Below are positions 1 through 9,190 of a stretch of DNA of 64,000 nt, one piece after another (position 1 is the first letter of the stretch; every line of letters starts with the position of its first letter). Origin of the DNA: Marilutibacter spongiae (GTDB lineage Bacteria > Pseudomonadota > Gammaproteobacteria > Xanthomonadales > Xanthomonadaceae); assembly GCF_014145325.1 (NCBI RefSeq), contig NZ_JACHTF010000004.1:62001-126000 (forward strand), read 5' to 3'. Under the pieces are notes generated by a model that worked only from the letters and a program-made list of their open reading frames with translations, made no database searches and was not told the origin of the DNA. Position numbers and translations under genes: made by a program.

Positions 1-304
1 ACGCGGTCGCATTGAAGGAGTTGAGGTAGAGCTTGAGCGACTTGGACTCGACCAGGCAGGGCGAGTCGGCCGGGACCTCGAACGTCGCCGTCGCCATGCA
101 GGGTTTGCCGCGCGGGTCCAACCAGCCCAGCTCGTAGGCGTGCCAGCGGTCGACGCCGACGAAGGGCAAGGCGTCGCCATCGAGGCCGATCGCGCGGCGA
201 CCGGTTTCGCGGGCGATCGGGAACAGCAGGCCCGCGTCGTAGTGGCGCGGGTAGTCGACGTGGCGGCCGAGCGGCAGGGACGGCGGGTTCGAAGCGGGAT
301 CCAT
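1..304 (-). CDS. queF: NADPH-dependent 7-cyano-7-deazaguanine reductase, N-terminal part (cut by window edge)
   Basis: Reduces preQ0 to preQ1 in queuosine tRNA modification. Only the first 101 codons are present; the rest lies left of the window. The translation from the ATG at 304 contains the family signature [13 protein letters not shown] near residues 88-100, and further upstream the [11 protein letters not shown] and [15 protein letters not shown] segments, which align well with the N-terminal half of the long (E. coli type) QueF. The catalytic Cys and Asp would be in the missing part or further on. The start is chosen because it gives the usual short lead before the conserved [11 protein letters not shown] segment. 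Recognition is by motif; confident. Confidence 0.9.
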   Translation of the reverse strand, partial: MDPASNPPSLPLGRHVDYPRHYDAGLLFPIARETGRRAIGLDGDALPFVGVDRWHAYELGWLDPRGKPCMATATFEVPADSPCLVESKSLKLYLNSFNATA

Positions 305-350
305 GCGCCCATTCTAGCGGGCCCGGGGCAGGCTGCCGGGCCCGCGTGCG

Positions 351-1682
351 TCAGCCGCGCGGCGGATCGTTGAGGTAGTCCAGGGCAACCTGCAGCATGG
401 CGCGCACGCCCACGTCCAGGGCCGATTCATCGAGAAGGAATTCCGGCGAATGGTTGCTGGGTGCGGTACGCGGGTCGCGCCCCTTGGGGGTGGCGCCGAC
501 GAAGAAGAACACGCCCGGCGCCTGCTGGGCATAGAACGAGAAGTCCTCCGCGCCCATCGTCAGCCCCGGGTCGACCACGTTGTCCGCCCCGACGACCTTT
601 TCCAGGCTGGGCAGCATGCGCGCGGTCAGCGCCGGGTCGTTCACCGTCACCGGGTTGCCCTTGGTGTCGGGCACCTGCGCCACGGCGGTGGCGCCATTGG
701 CCTCGGCGACCTTTTCGGCGATGGTCTTGAGCTCGCTGAAGACCTCCTGGCGCATGCCCTCGTCGAAGGTGCGGATGGTGCCCACCATCTCGACCTGGTC
801 GGGGATGATGTTGTAGCGGATGCCGCCGTGGATGGCGCCGAAGCTGACCACCACCGGCTGCTTGGCGATGTTCTGCCGGCGGCTGACGATGGTCTGCGCA
901 CTGCCGATGATGTCGGCCGCGGTCACGACCGGGTCGATCCCGCCCCAGGGCGCCGAACCGTGGGTCTGGCGCCCCTTGACCACGATGTTGAAGCGGTCGG
1001 AAGCCGCCATCGTCGGCCCGGCGTGGACGCCGATCTGCCCGGCGTTGAGAGTGCTGAAGACGTGCATGCCGAACACGGCGTCGGGCTTGAAGTCCTTGAA
1101 GATCCCCTGCGCCAGCATTTCCTCGGCGCCGCCCTCCTCGCCGTCGGGCGGGCCTTCCTCCGCCGGCTGGAAGATGAACATCACCTCGCCCGGCAGATCG
1201 TCCTTCATCGCCACCAGGGCCTCGGCCACGCCCATCAGCACGCTGGTATGGGCGTCGTGGCCGCAGGCGTGCATGACGCCGGTCTCCTGGCCGTTGAAGG
1301 TGGTGGTGACCCTGGACGCGAACGGCACGTCGGTGCGTTCGGTGACCGGCAGCGCGTCCATGTCGGCGCGCAGGGCGATGCGCGGCCCGGGCTTGCCGCC
1401 CTTGAGGATCGCGGTGACGCCGGTGGTCGCGATGCCGGTGCGGGGCTGAAGGCCCAGCGCACGCAGGTGGTCGGCGACCAGGGCCGAGGTGCGGGTCTCG
1501 CGGTTGCCCAGCTCGGGATGGGCGTGGATGTCGCGACGCCATGCGACCACCTTGGCGTCGACCGCCTTCGCGGCGGCGGCGACCTCCGGGCGTTCGCCCG
1601 CGGACTGTGCCCGCGCCGGCGCCGCGAGCGGCAGGGCGAGGGCGACGGACAGGACGAGCGGGATCACGGGGGTGGCGCGCAT
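351..1682 (-). CDS. Exported M20-family (M20D-like) metal-dependent amidohydrolase
   Basis: 443 aa. The first 26 residues form a signal peptide (hydrophobic core then APARA-Q), so the enzyme is periplasmic. The start at 1682 is preferred over an ATG 63 bases upstream because it puts the signal peptide at the N terminus. M20D features are visible: HAHPE at 53-57, RADMDALP at 105-112, MHACGHDAH at 137-145 (metal-binding Cys/His), QPAEEG at 172-177, and a C-terminal GAEDFSF segment. The family (hippurate hydrolase, N-acyl-L-amino acid amidohydrolase, IAA-amino acid hydrolase) cleaves N-acyl or amide bonds. The actual substrate cannot be told from sequence. It stands alone, 47 bases after queF starts on the same strand. 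Confidence 0.88.
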   Translation of the reverse strand: MRATPVIPLVLSVALALPLAAPARAQSAGERPEVAAAAKAVDAKVVAWRRDIHAHPELGNRETRTSALVADHLRALGLQPRTGIATTGVTAILKGGKPGPRIALRADMDALPVTERTDVPFASRVTTTFNGQETGVMHACGHDAHTSVLMGVAEALVAMKDDLPGEVMFIFQPAEEGPPDGEEGGAEEMLAQGIFKDFKPDAVFGMHVFSTLNAGQIGVHAGPTMAASDRFNIVVKGRQTHGSAPWGGIDPVVTAADIIGSAQTIVSRRQNIAKQPVVVSFGAIHGGIRYNIIPDQVEMVGTIRTFDEGMRQEVFSELKTIAEKVAEANGATAVAQVPDTKGNPVTVNDPALTARMLPSLEKVVGADNVVDPGLTMGAEDFSFYAQQAPGVFFFVGATPKGRDPRTAPSNHSPEFLLDESALDVGVRAMLQVALDYLNDPPRG

Positions 1683-1790
1683 GGGAGGCTCCGGTTCAGG
1701 ACCCGTCGATCCTAGCGGGGATACCCCTTGGCCGCATCCGACCATCCGCCAATCCGCCGCCGGTGCCGGCGCACCACCGGGCGCCCCGCC

Positions 1791-2471
1791 TCAGTCCGCC
1801 GCTGCGGTGGAATCCCGCCGGGCGTCGCGCGCCGGTTCCGCGGGCCAGCGGTCCTCGTACAGGTGCAGGGCCTGCCGCGCCGCCCAGCCTTCGCTTTCGA
1901 GCATGGGCCGCGGATAGAAGGCCTCGACATGGCCCAGGCAGAGGATGGCGACCGGTCGCGCGTCCCCGGGCATGCCCAGCAGTCGCGCGACCCGGTCGAC
2001 GTCGAACAGCGACACCCAGCCCATGCCCAGGCCTTCGGCGCGCGCGGCCAGCCAGAGGTTCTGGATCGCGCAGGCGACCGAGGCCAGGTCCATTTCCGGC
2101 ATGGTGCGGCGACCGAACACGTGCGCGTCGCGTCCATCCATCAGCGCCATGACCAGCAACTCGGCGCAATCGCGCATGCCCTCGACCTTGAGCTTCATGA
2201 AGTCCTCCCGTCGCTCGCCGAGCGCGTCGGCGGTGGCCAGCCGCTCGTCCTCGACGACGCCGCGCAGGGCCTCGCGGGTGACGGCCGAGGTCACCCGGAC
2301 CACGCGCCAGGGCTGCATGTAGCCGACACTGGGCGCGTGGTGGGCGGCGTCGAGCAGGCGCGCCAGGACGGTGGGCTCGACCGCGCCGGGCACGAAGTGG
2401 CGCATGTCGCGGCGCTCGTGGATCGCGCGGTAGACGGCGGCGCGCTCGGCGGGATCGAAGGCATGGCGCAT
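1791..2471 (-). CDS. bluB: 5,6-dimethylbenzimidazole synthase
   Basis: 226 aa, nitroreductase fold. BluB cannibalises FMNH2 with oxygen to give 5,6-dimethylbenzimidazole, the lower ligand of cobalamin. The BluB-specific pattern is clear: an early RRDMR (Asp equivalent to the catalytic Asp32 of the Sinorhizobium enzyme), HAPSVGYMQPW, the FMKLKVEGMRDCAELLV stretch, IQNLWLAARAEGLGMGWVSLF (the Ser equivalent to Ser167), and CLGHVEAFYPRPMLE. An in-frame ATG at 2504 would add 11 residues; neither start has a strong Shine-Dalgarno. No other cobalamin gene is in the window, so the gene could serve a remote pathway or remodelling of imported corrinoids. Confident on family. Confidence 0.9.
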   Translation of the reverse strand: MRHAFDPAERAAVYRAIHERRDMRHFVPGAVEPTVLARLLDAAHHAPSVGYMQPWRVVRVTSAVTREALRGVVEDERLATADALGERREDFMKLKVEGMRDCAELLVMALMDGRDAHVFGRRTMPEMDLASVACAIQNLWLAARAEGLGMGWVSLFDVDRVARLLGMPGDARPVAILCLGHVEAFYPRPMLESEGWAARQALHLYEDRWPAEPARDARRDSTAAAD

Positions 2472-2588
2472 GGCGGGACTGGGACCTCGATGGCGGGCCG
2501 ACATCGTACCGCCCGGCCCCGGCCGGGCTGGCAGGACGATGCCGCGTGCGTATAGGCTCGGGGGCCACGACATGGGGGCACCGGGGGC

Positions 2589-4490
2589 GTGACTCGACAT
2601 ATCGCCGCAACTTGGCTGGCCATCGCGGGCCTGCTGCCGACGGCATCCGCGCTCGCCGCCTCGCCGCCGGGCCTGGAGGACTTCCTGCGCAAGCCGCAGT
2701 ACGGGCTGATGCTGCTTTCGCCGGCCGGCGACCACATCGCCTCGACGGTGCCGCTGGACGACCGCACGGCGCTGGGCATCATCCGCCTGTCCGACATGCA
2801 GGTCACCGCCCAGGTCAACCCCGGCCAGGACGGCTTCATCGACGACGCCATCTGGGTCGGCGACCGCCGCCTGCTCGCCGAATGGTCCAAGCGCCTGTCC
2901 GGCTTCGCCCAGCCCTTCAGCGGCCGCTCGCTGTACGCGGTGGATGTCGACGGCGGCAATCGCCGGCACTTCTACGGCGCGATCGTCAATCCGCTGCCCG
3001 CCGACCCGGCGCACGTGATGATCTCGACGTGCGCGAAGTCGCGCATCGCCGGCTGCCAGACGCGCCTGGAGCGCGTGCGCAGCGACGGCACCGGCAAGGA
3101 CGAGCCGATCGTGGACGGCCCGGCGCTGGATGCGCGCTTCATGACCGATCGCAATGGCGCGCCCGTCTTCAGCTGGACCTACGACGACGACGACCTGCAG
3201 CGGCTCTACCAGTACCGGGACGGCGCCTGGGTGGTGATCAACGACGAAGCCGCGTCGGGGGTGGAGGTGCGCCCGGCAGGCATCGCGTACGACGGCCGCT
3301 CGGCCTTCCTCTGGTCGGAACGCACGCAGGGCCCGGACGTGGTGGAGCGGCTCGACCTGGCCAGCGGCGCGCGCGGGGTGGTCGCGAGCGATCCGGTGCG
3401 CGACCCGTTGTCGCTGGTCCGCTCGTTCGACGGCAGCGAACCGATCGGCGCGGCATTCGGCGCCGCCGCGCCGCGGGTGGCGTACTTCGACGACCGCCAC
3501 CCGCACGTGGCCCTGTCGCGGGAACTGGCCGCGGCCTTTCCCGGCGAGTTCGCGCGCGTCACCAGCGCCAGCCGCGACGGCAGCCGCGCGGTGGTCACGG
3601 TGAGCAGCGACGTCGAGCCCGGCCGCTACTACCTGCTCGACACGCGCAGCGGCGACCTCAAGCTGCTGGCCCGCAGTCGCCCCTGGCTCGAGGCCGCGTC
3701 GCTCAGCCCCGCCACGCCCTTCGAGATCAGCGCCGGCGACGGCACGCCGCTGTCGGGCTACCTGACCCTGCCCCGCCGGGCCGCCGGTAGGCCCGCGCCG
3801 CTGGTGGTGCTGCCGCACGGCGGTCCCTACTGGGTCCGCGACGACTGGAGCTTCGACGAGGAGACCCAGATCCTCGCCGCCGCCGGCTACGCCGTGCTGC
3901 GGGTGAACTTCCGCGGCTCGGCCGGGCGCGGGCGCGCCTACGTCGAGAGCGGCTACGGCGAATGGGGCGGGCGCATGCAGGACGACCTCACCGAGGCGAC
4001 GCGCTGGGCGGCCGCCCAGCCGGGCGTCGATGGCGCCCGCATCTGCGCCTGGGGCGCCAGCTATGGCGGATACGCTGCGCTGCTGGGCGCGGTGCGCGAG
4101 CCGGACCTGTATCGCTGCGTGATCGGCATGGCCGGCCCGTACGACCTGCAGACGCTGTTCAAGTGGGGCGACATCCAGCGCTCGGACTGGGGCGAGGCCT
4201 ACCTCCAGCGGGTGCTGGGCAGCGACCAGAAGGTCCTGCTCGATCGATCGCCGACCCGGCACGCCGCGCGGATCAAGGCGGGCGTGCTCCTGGTCCAGGG
4301 CGGCCGCGATCGCCGCGTCTCGCCGCAGCACCTGCGCGAGATGCGCGCCGCCCTCGACGAGGCGCGCGTACCCTACGAGACCTACCTGCCGCACAACGAG
4401 GCGCACGGGTTCCATGCCGAGGAATCCCGGCGCGAGTACTACCAGCGTGTGCTGGCGTTCCTGGGTTGTTACCTGCGGCCGGGCGACTGA
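2589..4490 (+). CDS. Exported S9-family prolyl oligopeptidase-like peptidase
   Basis: 633 aa starting with GTG; the N terminus (residues 1-23, ending TASALA) is a signal peptide, so the protein is exported. The first two thirds fit the S9 beta-propeller. The C-terminal alpha/beta-hydrolase domain carries GASYGGY with nucleophile Ser491, Asp574 in GGRDRRVSP and His606 in NEAHGFH: a full catalytic triad. Closest in style to the S9C acylaminoacyl-peptidase/dipeptidyl-peptidase group that is numerous in Lysobacteraceae and used in extracellular peptide scavenging. The GTG start is taken because it is the one that supplies the signal peptide. Monocistronic, convergent with zapE. Confidence 0.9.
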   Translation: MTRHIAATWLAIAGLLPTASALAASPPGLEDFLRKPQYGLMLLSPAGDHIASTVPLDDRTALGIIRLSDMQVTAQVNPGQDGFIDDAIWVGDRRLLAEWSKRLSGFAQPFSGRSLYAVDVDGGNRRHFYGAIVNPLPADPAHVMISTCAKSRIAGCQTRLERVRSDGTGKDEPIVDGPALDARFMTDRNGAPVFSWTYDDDDLQRLYQYRDGAWVVINDEAASGVEVRPAGIAYDGRSAFLWSERTQGPDVVERLDLASGARGVVASDPVRDPLSLVRSFDGSEPIGAAFGAAAPRVAYFDDRHPHVALSRELAAAFPGEFARVTSASRDGSRAVVTVSSDVEPGRYYLLDTRSGDLKLLARSRPWLEAASLSPATPFEISAGDGTPLSGYLTLPRRAAGRPAPLVVLPHGGPYWVRDDWSFDEETQILAAAGYAVLRVNFRGSAGRGRAYVESGYGEWGGRMQDDLTEATRWAAAQPGVDGARICAWGASYGGYAALLGAVREPDLYRCVIGMAGPYDLQTLFKWGDIQRSDWGEAYLQRVLGSDQKVLLDRSPTRHAARIKAGVLLVQGGRDRRVSPQHLREMRAALDEARVPYETYLPHNEAHGFHAEESRREYYQRVLAFLGCYLRPGD

Positions 4491-4512
4491 CGCCGGGGCG
4501 CGGGCGCCGCGC

Positions 4513-5628
4513 TCAGCCGCGGTGCTCGAGCGCCAGGTAGTCCGCGCTCTGCATCTCGATCAGCCGCGAACTGGTGCGCTCGAACGCATGGGCGAGCTTG
4601 CGGCCGCCGTACAGCGAGACCGGGTCGGCCGCCGCGGTGCAGACCAGGTTGACGTGGCGGTCGTACAACTCGTCGACCAGGTGGACGAAGCGACGGGCCG
4701 GGTCGTCGTTGTCGCCGTCGAAGCGCGGGATGCCGCCGACCAGCACGGTGTGGTGCTCGGTGGCGATCTCGATGTAGTCGCCCGCCGCGCGCGGCCCTTC
4801 GCACAGGGCGGCGAAGTCGAACCAGGCGTGCCCCTCGGCGAGCCCGCGCACCGGGATCTCGCGGCCATCGATCAGCAACCGCGCCTCGTCGTGCGGGCAG
4901 GCCGCGGTCAGGGTCCGCCAGCGCTCGGCCAGCCAGGCGTCGGATTCCGCGTCGAGCGGACTGCGATAGACCGGGGACCGGGTCAGCGCGCGCAGCCGGT
5001 AGTCGGTCGCGCTGTCCATGTGAAGCACGTGGCAGCGGTCCTGGATCATCGCGATCGCCGGCAGGAAGCGCTCGCGCTGCAGGCCGTCCTTGAACAGGCC
5101 GGCCGGCTCGATGTTGGAGGTCGTCACCAGCGCCACGCCCTCGGCGAAAAGCCGCTCGAGCAGGCGCCCGAGCAGCATGGCGTCGCCGATGTCGTTGACG
5201 AAGAACTCGTCCAGCACCAGTACGCGCAGGTCGTTGCGCCACTGGCGCGCGATCGTGCGCAGCGGGTCGGACTCGCCTTTGTGGTCCCGCAGCCGGGCAT
5301 GGATCTCGCGCATGAACCGATGGAAGTGCGTGCGGCGCTTCTCGCGGATCGGGAGACCGTCGAAGAACAGGTCGATCAGGAAGGTCTTGCCGCGTCCAAC
5401 GCCGCCCCACACGTACAGCCCGGGGGGCGCCTCGACAGGCTTGCCGCGCAAGGCGTCCAACAGGCCCCGCCGCGGCGGTTCGACCAGGGCGGCGTGCAGG
5501 CGGTCGAGTTCGACAAGTACCCGGCGCTGGGCCGGATCGTCGTTCCAGTCGCCGCGGGCCACCCCCTCGGCGTATCGGAGCGACGGCAGCGCCGCCGCCG
5601 TCGCACCCGGCATCATGGGTTCAGCCAT
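4513..5628 (-). CDS. zapE: ZapE/AFG1-family ATPase (cell division)
   Basis: 371 aa P-loop ATPase. Walker A GGVGRGKT at 75-82, Walker B LVLDEFF around 137-143, then TTSNIEP (sensor) and ERFLPAI, all typical of the AFG1-like/ZapE family. In E. coli ZapE acts at the Z-ring during constriction; the eukaryotic AFG1 homologue handles mitochondrial proteins. Its ATG at 5628 overlaps by 8 bases the stop of the upstream hydrolase gene (TGA at 5623-5621), so the two are probably translated from one mRNA. Length is normal for the family. Confidence 0.93.
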   Translation of the reverse strand: MAEPMMPGATAAALPSLRYAEGVARGDWNDDPAQRRVLVELDRLHAALVEPPRRGLLDALRGKPVEAPPGLYVWGGVGRGKTFLIDLFFDGLPIREKRRTHFHRFMREIHARLRDHKGESDPLRTIARQWRNDLRVLVLDEFFVNDIGDAMLLGRLLERLFAEGVALVTTSNIEPAGLFKDGLQRERFLPAIAMIQDRCHVLHMDSATDYRLRALTRSPVYRSPLDAESDAWLAERWRTLTAACPHDEARLLIDGREIPVRGLAEGHAWFDFAALCEGPRAAGDYIEIATEHHTVLVGGIPRFDGDNDDPARRFVHLVDELYDRHVNLVCTAAADPVSLYGGRKLAHAFERTSSRLIEMQSADYLALEHRG

Positions 5629-6328
5629 TGGGCGGTGCGATCTCGGCGGGCAGGTACGGTCGGATGCCGTTCTTGATCGCGCCGCGCAGGTCCATCAGGC
5701 GGCGATGGAAGAAGTGGCTGGTGTCGGGCATGCGGACCACTTCCGGCGGATTGCGCAGGCCCTCCAGGCCGTCGAGCCAGGCATAGACCGCCTCCGGGTC
5801 GACCACCTCGTCGGCGTCGCCCTGGATCACCAGCCAGGGGCAGTCGGGCGGCGTGATGGCCTCGAAGTCCCAATTGCGCCCGGCGGGCGGCGCGATCGAG
5901 ATCAGCATGCCCGGCTCCAGCTCGGCCGCCATCGACAGCGAGACGTAGGCGCCAAAGCTGAAGCCCGCCAGCCAGAGGCTGTGCGCCGGGCGCTGCTGGC
6001 GCACCCAGGCGACCACCGCGCGCAGGTCCTCGCGCTCGCCGCGGCCCTCGTCGAAGTGCCCTTCCGAAGCCCCGGTGCCCCGGGTGTTGAAGCGGACCGT
6101 GGCGATGCCGGACTCGCGCAGGGCGCGCGCGGCCATCGTCACGACCTTGTTGTGCATGGTGCCGCCCTCGGTGGGCAGCGGATGGCAGACCACGGCGGTC
6201 GCGCGGCGCGGCGTGCCTTCCGCGGGCTCGGCGATCAGCTCGATCTCCCCGGCCGGGCCGGGCAGGACCAGGGTCGCGGACGCATCGGTCGGGAAGGTCG
6301 GCAGGGAGGCATGTGGGGATCGGGTCAT
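5621..6328 (-). CDS. Alpha/beta hydrolase (YsgA/CocE-like small serine hydrolase)
   Basis: 235 aa cytosolic alpha/beta hydrolase with no signal peptide. Pattern: CHPLPTEGGTMHNKVV near 49-63 (oxyanion region), RFNTRGTGASEG near 79-90, nucleophile elbow GFSFGA with Ser124, Asp in GDADEVVD around 171-177, and His in DTSHFFH near 205. This 'HPHP-GG-M-NKVV' subgroup is widespread in proteobacteria and has no assigned substrate. It is the first gene of a two-gene unit, its end overlapping the zapE start by 8 bases. Start chosen at the ATG giving the usual short lead before the first strand. Confidence 0.85.
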   Translation of the reverse strand: MTRSPHASLPTFPTDASATLVLPGPAGEIELIAEPAEGTPRRATAVVCHPLPTEGGTMHNKVVTMAARALRESGIATVRFNTRGTGASEGHFDEGRGEREDLRAVVAWVRQQRPAHSLWLAGFSFGAYVSLSMAAELEPGMLISIAPPAGRNWDFEAITPPDCPWLVIQGDADEVVDPEAVYAWLDGLEGLRNPPEVVRMPDTSHFFHRRLMDLRGAIKNGIRPYLPAEIAPPNG

Positions 6329-6350
6329 CCGACCATGATACGGGGCGGTG

Positions 6351-8237
6351 TTAATTCCCTGTCGAAACCACGGCCCCGGCCGCTGCCGTCTCGTCCTCCG
6401 GTGCGACAGGAGCGGTCCAGTCGAAGCCCAGCAGCAGGGGATCGTGGTCGGAACTGCGCCAGGGACCGGCCTCGTGCAGGCGCCCGGCATAGCCGGCCTC
6501 GCGGGGTTCGTCGGCATTGCTGTGCCACTCCGCCGCGCCGCGCAGGCGGGCGGCGAGCGCGGGGCTGACCAGGGCATGGTCGAGGCGACCGGCCTCGCCC
6601 TTGTACATGTAGCTGTAGGGCGCCATCGCGCCGGCGACCTCGAAGGCGTCCTGCCAGCCGGCGGCCTTGAGGATGCGCAACGGCTCCTCGCCGGCATAGG
6701 CGTTCATGTCGCCGACGATGACCGCAAGATCGCTGCCGGAGCGGGTCGGATCGGTCTCCAGCCAGGTCGCCAGCCGGCGCGCGGAATCGCTGCGCACCGC
6801 GTTCCAGCATCCGGCACCGTTGTCGCGGTCGGCGCCCTCGGCCTCGCCGCAACCCTTGGACTTGAGGTGGTTGGCGACCACCACCAGCGGCGTATCGTCG
6901 CCGCGCAGCGGGGTGAACGCCTGGGCGAGGGGCACGCGGCTGCGGGGACCGAACGGCCCCCCGGCCAGCGTCGCCGGCTTGCCGGCCGGGCGCACGCGGT
7001 CGCCGCGGTAGACCAGGCCCACGCGGATCGCGTCGTCGCCCGGGCCCCTGCCGCTGCGCCGGCAGGCGCGGTCGCAGGCGTCGACGAAGCGCCAGCCGCC
7101 CGGGCCGGCGCGATTGAGGGCCTCGACCAGGGCAGCGATGCTCGACGCCGGGCCGTAGCCGTCGTTCTCCAGCTCCATGAGGGCGGCGATGTCGGGGTCC
7201 AGGGCCTGGACCGTGGCAACCAGCTTGCCGAGCTGCGCGTCCAACTGCCGGGGGTCGCGCGCGCCGCGAGGCGTCGGGAAACCACCTCCCTTGCCGTCGC
7301 CGTTGAACAGGTTCTCCAGGTTGAACGAGGCCACGCGCAGGGCACCCTCCACGCGGGGCGCCGGGGGGCGCGCCTGCGCGGCCAGCGCCGGAGGCACGGT
7401 CAGCTGCAGGCGGAAGCTGCCATGGCGGTGATCGAGGATGCCCTCGGCCGACTCGACGACGCTGCCGCTGCGGAGCGCGGCCGCGCCCAGCGGCCAGATG
7501 CCGGTCTCGAGCGGGCGGTCGTCGCCGCTGCGACCATCATCGAGCACGAGGCGACGGCGGGCGTTGTCGGCGGCGATGGCCCGTGCGGCGTCGCTGCCGG
7601 GCTCGGCACGCTCGGCGGGTTGCCACATGCGGCCATCGAAACTGGCCAGGATCTCGCCATGGCGCTCGAGGTCGGCGACGCTGCCGACGGTCAGCGGCGC
7701 GTCGATGCGCACCCACATGCCCTCGAAGGGCTCCCAGTCGAGCGGTGGCGTGCGCAGCTCGGTGATGCCGACCTCGCCCAGTCCCAGTTGCTCGACCTCG
7801 TCGGGGAGCAGGGCGGTCAGGCGCACGCCGCCGCCGCCATCGAGCTCGGCGACCCGTCCGCGGATGCGCACGCGCGCGCCCTGGCGCATCGCGTCGCGAT
7901 AGGGCGCGCGCGCCGCCACCGGCACGAAGATCGCATCGGACGTGCCCGGATCGCCGTCCCCGCTGTCCTGCAGGTAGACGCCCCCCAGGCCCTCGCGATC
8001 GCTGAAGTCCGCGGTCACCACGCCCTTGACGATCACCTCGCGGTCGAGCATGGGGCTGCGACCGCGTTCGCCCTGGACCTCGCCGATCAGCGGTTCGGGC
8101 AGGCTGGCGTCGCTCGCGCCCGCCCCGGGCGCATGCTGCGTGGCGCTTGGCGGCCCGCCGCAGGCCACCAGGCCCAGGGCAAGTGCGCAGGCGAGGAACG
8201 GGGTCGGGCCGGGGCTGCGGCGATGGGAGTTGGGCAT
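6351..8237 (-). CDS. ExeM/NucH-type extracellular endonuclease, lipoprotein
   Basis: 628 aa. The N terminus is a lipoprotein signal (LGLVAC, Cys26 as the lipid-modified residue). After an OB-like region (about 50-300) typical of ExeM/NucH nucleases comes an endonuclease/exonuclease/phosphatase domain from about residue 318: ASFNLENLF, LMELENDGYG (metal Glu), VVVANHLKSKGC, VGDMNAYAGE, and a terminal SSDHDPLLLG. The family degrades extracellular DNA, often with phosphate or biofilm roles. The ATG at 8237 is taken because it gives the lipobox. Upstream in-frame Met codons add a charged lead that would mask the signal. Confidence 0.9.
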   Translation of the reverse strand: MPNSHRRSPGPTPFLACALALGLVACGGPPSATQHAPGAGASDASLPEPLIGEVQGERGRSPMLDREVIVKGVVTADFSDREGLGGVYLQDSGDGDPGTSDAIFVPVAARAPYRDAMRQGARVRIRGRVAELDGGGGVRLTALLPDEVEQLGLGEVGITELRTPPLDWEPFEGMWVRIDAPLTVGSVADLERHGEILASFDGRMWQPAERAEPGSDAARAIAADNARRRLVLDDGRSGDDRPLETGIWPLGAAALRSGSVVESAEGILDHRHGSFRLQLTVPPALAAQARPPAPRVEGALRVASFNLENLFNGDGKGGGFPTPRGARDPRQLDAQLGKLVATVQALDPDIAALMELENDGYGPASSIAALVEALNRAGPGGWRFVDACDRACRRSGRGPGDDAIRVGLVYRGDRVRPAGKPATLAGGPFGPRSRVPLAQAFTPLRGDDTPLVVVANHLKSKGCGEAEGADRDNGAGCWNAVRSDSARRLATWLETDPTRSGSDLAVIVGDMNAYAGEEPLRILKAAGWQDAFEVAGAMAPYSYMYKGEAGRLDHALVSPALAARLRGAAEWHSNADEPREAGYAGRLHEAGPWRSSDHDPLLLGFDWTAPVAPEDETAAAGAVVSTGN

Positions 8238-8292
8238 TCGGGACCTCGGCGACATCACCCCATTATCGACAGCCGGGGCGCGGAAACGACAA

Positions 8293-8310
8293 CGCCGCCC
8301 GGAGGCGGCG
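8293..8310 (-). terminator. Intrinsic terminator of the cytochrome c gene
   Basis: Seven-base perfect stem (cgccgcc / ggcggcg) with a four-base loop. Read on the minus strand it lies 23 bases after the cytochrome TAA and is followed by TTGTCGTTT, a modest U-rich tail. It also separates the cytochrome from the nuclease gene downstream. Confidence 0.6.
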
Positions 8311-8333
8311 TCGTGCATTCAGCTTGCAGTGGC

Positions 8334-8849
8334 TTACTTCAGGTTGTCCAGCATCCAGTCGACCGCCGCGACGACCTGTTCGTCGGTCAGCGCGGGGTTG
8401 CCGCCCTTGGCCGGCATGACGCCGGCTTCGCCGGTGAAACCCTCGATCGCGTGCTTGTGCAGCGTGTCCGAGCCCTTGGCCAGGCGGGCATCCCAGTGGC
8501 CGTGGTCCAGCGTCGGGGCGCCGCCGGCACCGGAGGTATGGCAGCCGGTGCAGAGGTTGTTGTAGATCACCGCGCCATCGAGCGTACCGCCGTAGGCGAC
8601 CTGCGATGCCGCGGCGGCCGCCGCGGCGGCGCTGGCCGCGGCCTGCGCGGCGGCACCGGTGCTGCCGGCATAGACGGCGCCGACCGGCGCGATGCGGCGC
8701 TCGGTGCGCTGCGCGACCGCCGGGTCGATCTCGGGCGGCAGCTGGTGATGGATGATGCTGGCACCCACGATCAGGCCCACGGTCACCAGCACCAGGAAAC
8801 CGATCACCATCGAGAAGTGCTTGAGGAATTCGAGGTCGTAGTTGCGCAC
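8334..8849 (-). CDS. Membrane-anchored c-type cytochrome, cytochrome c5-like
   Basis: 171 aa. N-terminal transmembrane anchor at about 13-34, an alanine-rich linker at 65-82, then a monohaem domain with CTGCH at 100-104 and a distal methionine in VMPAKGG. This is the usual 'cytochrome c5 family' architecture, a periplasmic electron carrier tethered to the inner membrane. The start is a GTG at 8849: it is preceded by AGGTGG about three bases upstream, whereas upstream ATG codons would run back through the tRNA gene. The redox partner is not identifiable here; no oxidase gene is adjacent. Confidence 0.88.
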   Translation of the reverse strand: MRNYDLEFLKHFSMVIGFLVLVTVGLIVGASIIHHQLPPEIDPAVAQRTERRIAPVGAVYAGSTGAAAQAAASAAAAAAAASQVAYGGTLDGAVIYNNLCTGCHTSGAGGAPTLDHGHWDARLAKGSDTLHKHAIEGFTGEAGVMPAKGGNPALTDEQVVAAVDWMLDNLK

Positions 8850-8961
8850 GATCCACCTGTTAGACGCACCACACACGTGGCGCGCGAAGCCATCGACACG
8901 GGCCGCACCGTGCGACCCGCGCGCCAGTATACGTCCCTCCCCTCCGCCGAGGCAGGGGGGA

Positions 8962-9038
8962 TGGCGCGCCTGGAGGGATTCGAACCCCCGACCAATGGCT
9001 TCGGAAGCCACTACTCTATCCGGCTGAGCTACAGGCGC
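8962..9038 (-). tRNA. tRNA-Arg (anticodon CCG)
   Basis: 77 nt cloverleaf ending in an encoded CCA. The acceptor stem GCGCCTG pairs perfectly with CAGGCGC; D-arm GCTCAG is present; the anticodon stem GTGGC/GCCAT closes a loop TTCCGAA, giving anticodon CCG (reads CGG); the T-arm has the TTCGAAT loop with GGGGG/CCCTC stem. It decodes CGG, a moderately used Arg codon in this GC-rich genome. Stands alone between the cytochrome gene and ubiA. No integrated element is seen at its 3' end. Confidence 0.97.
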
Positions 9039-9190
9039 CTGGCTGAGATCCCGGCGGCATTGCCGAGGCAATCGACCGCGCGGGGCTGGCATTCTAGCGA
9101 CAATTGCGGCGTTTCGCGCCATATTGCCTTCACGACGCCCGTCCGGCCCGCCCGCCGGGTCCCCGGCGCCCGCCTCCACGCCCCGTCCCC

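Noticed and set aside
2472-4415. Long N-terminal extension of the bluB frame to 4415
   Set aside because: Runs antisense through the S9 peptidase gene; BluB homology begins only at residue 1 of the 2471 start.
8962-9038. tRNA-Arg as an integration site for a genomic island
   Set aside because: No integrase, no direct repeat of the tRNA 3' end and no composition change on either side.
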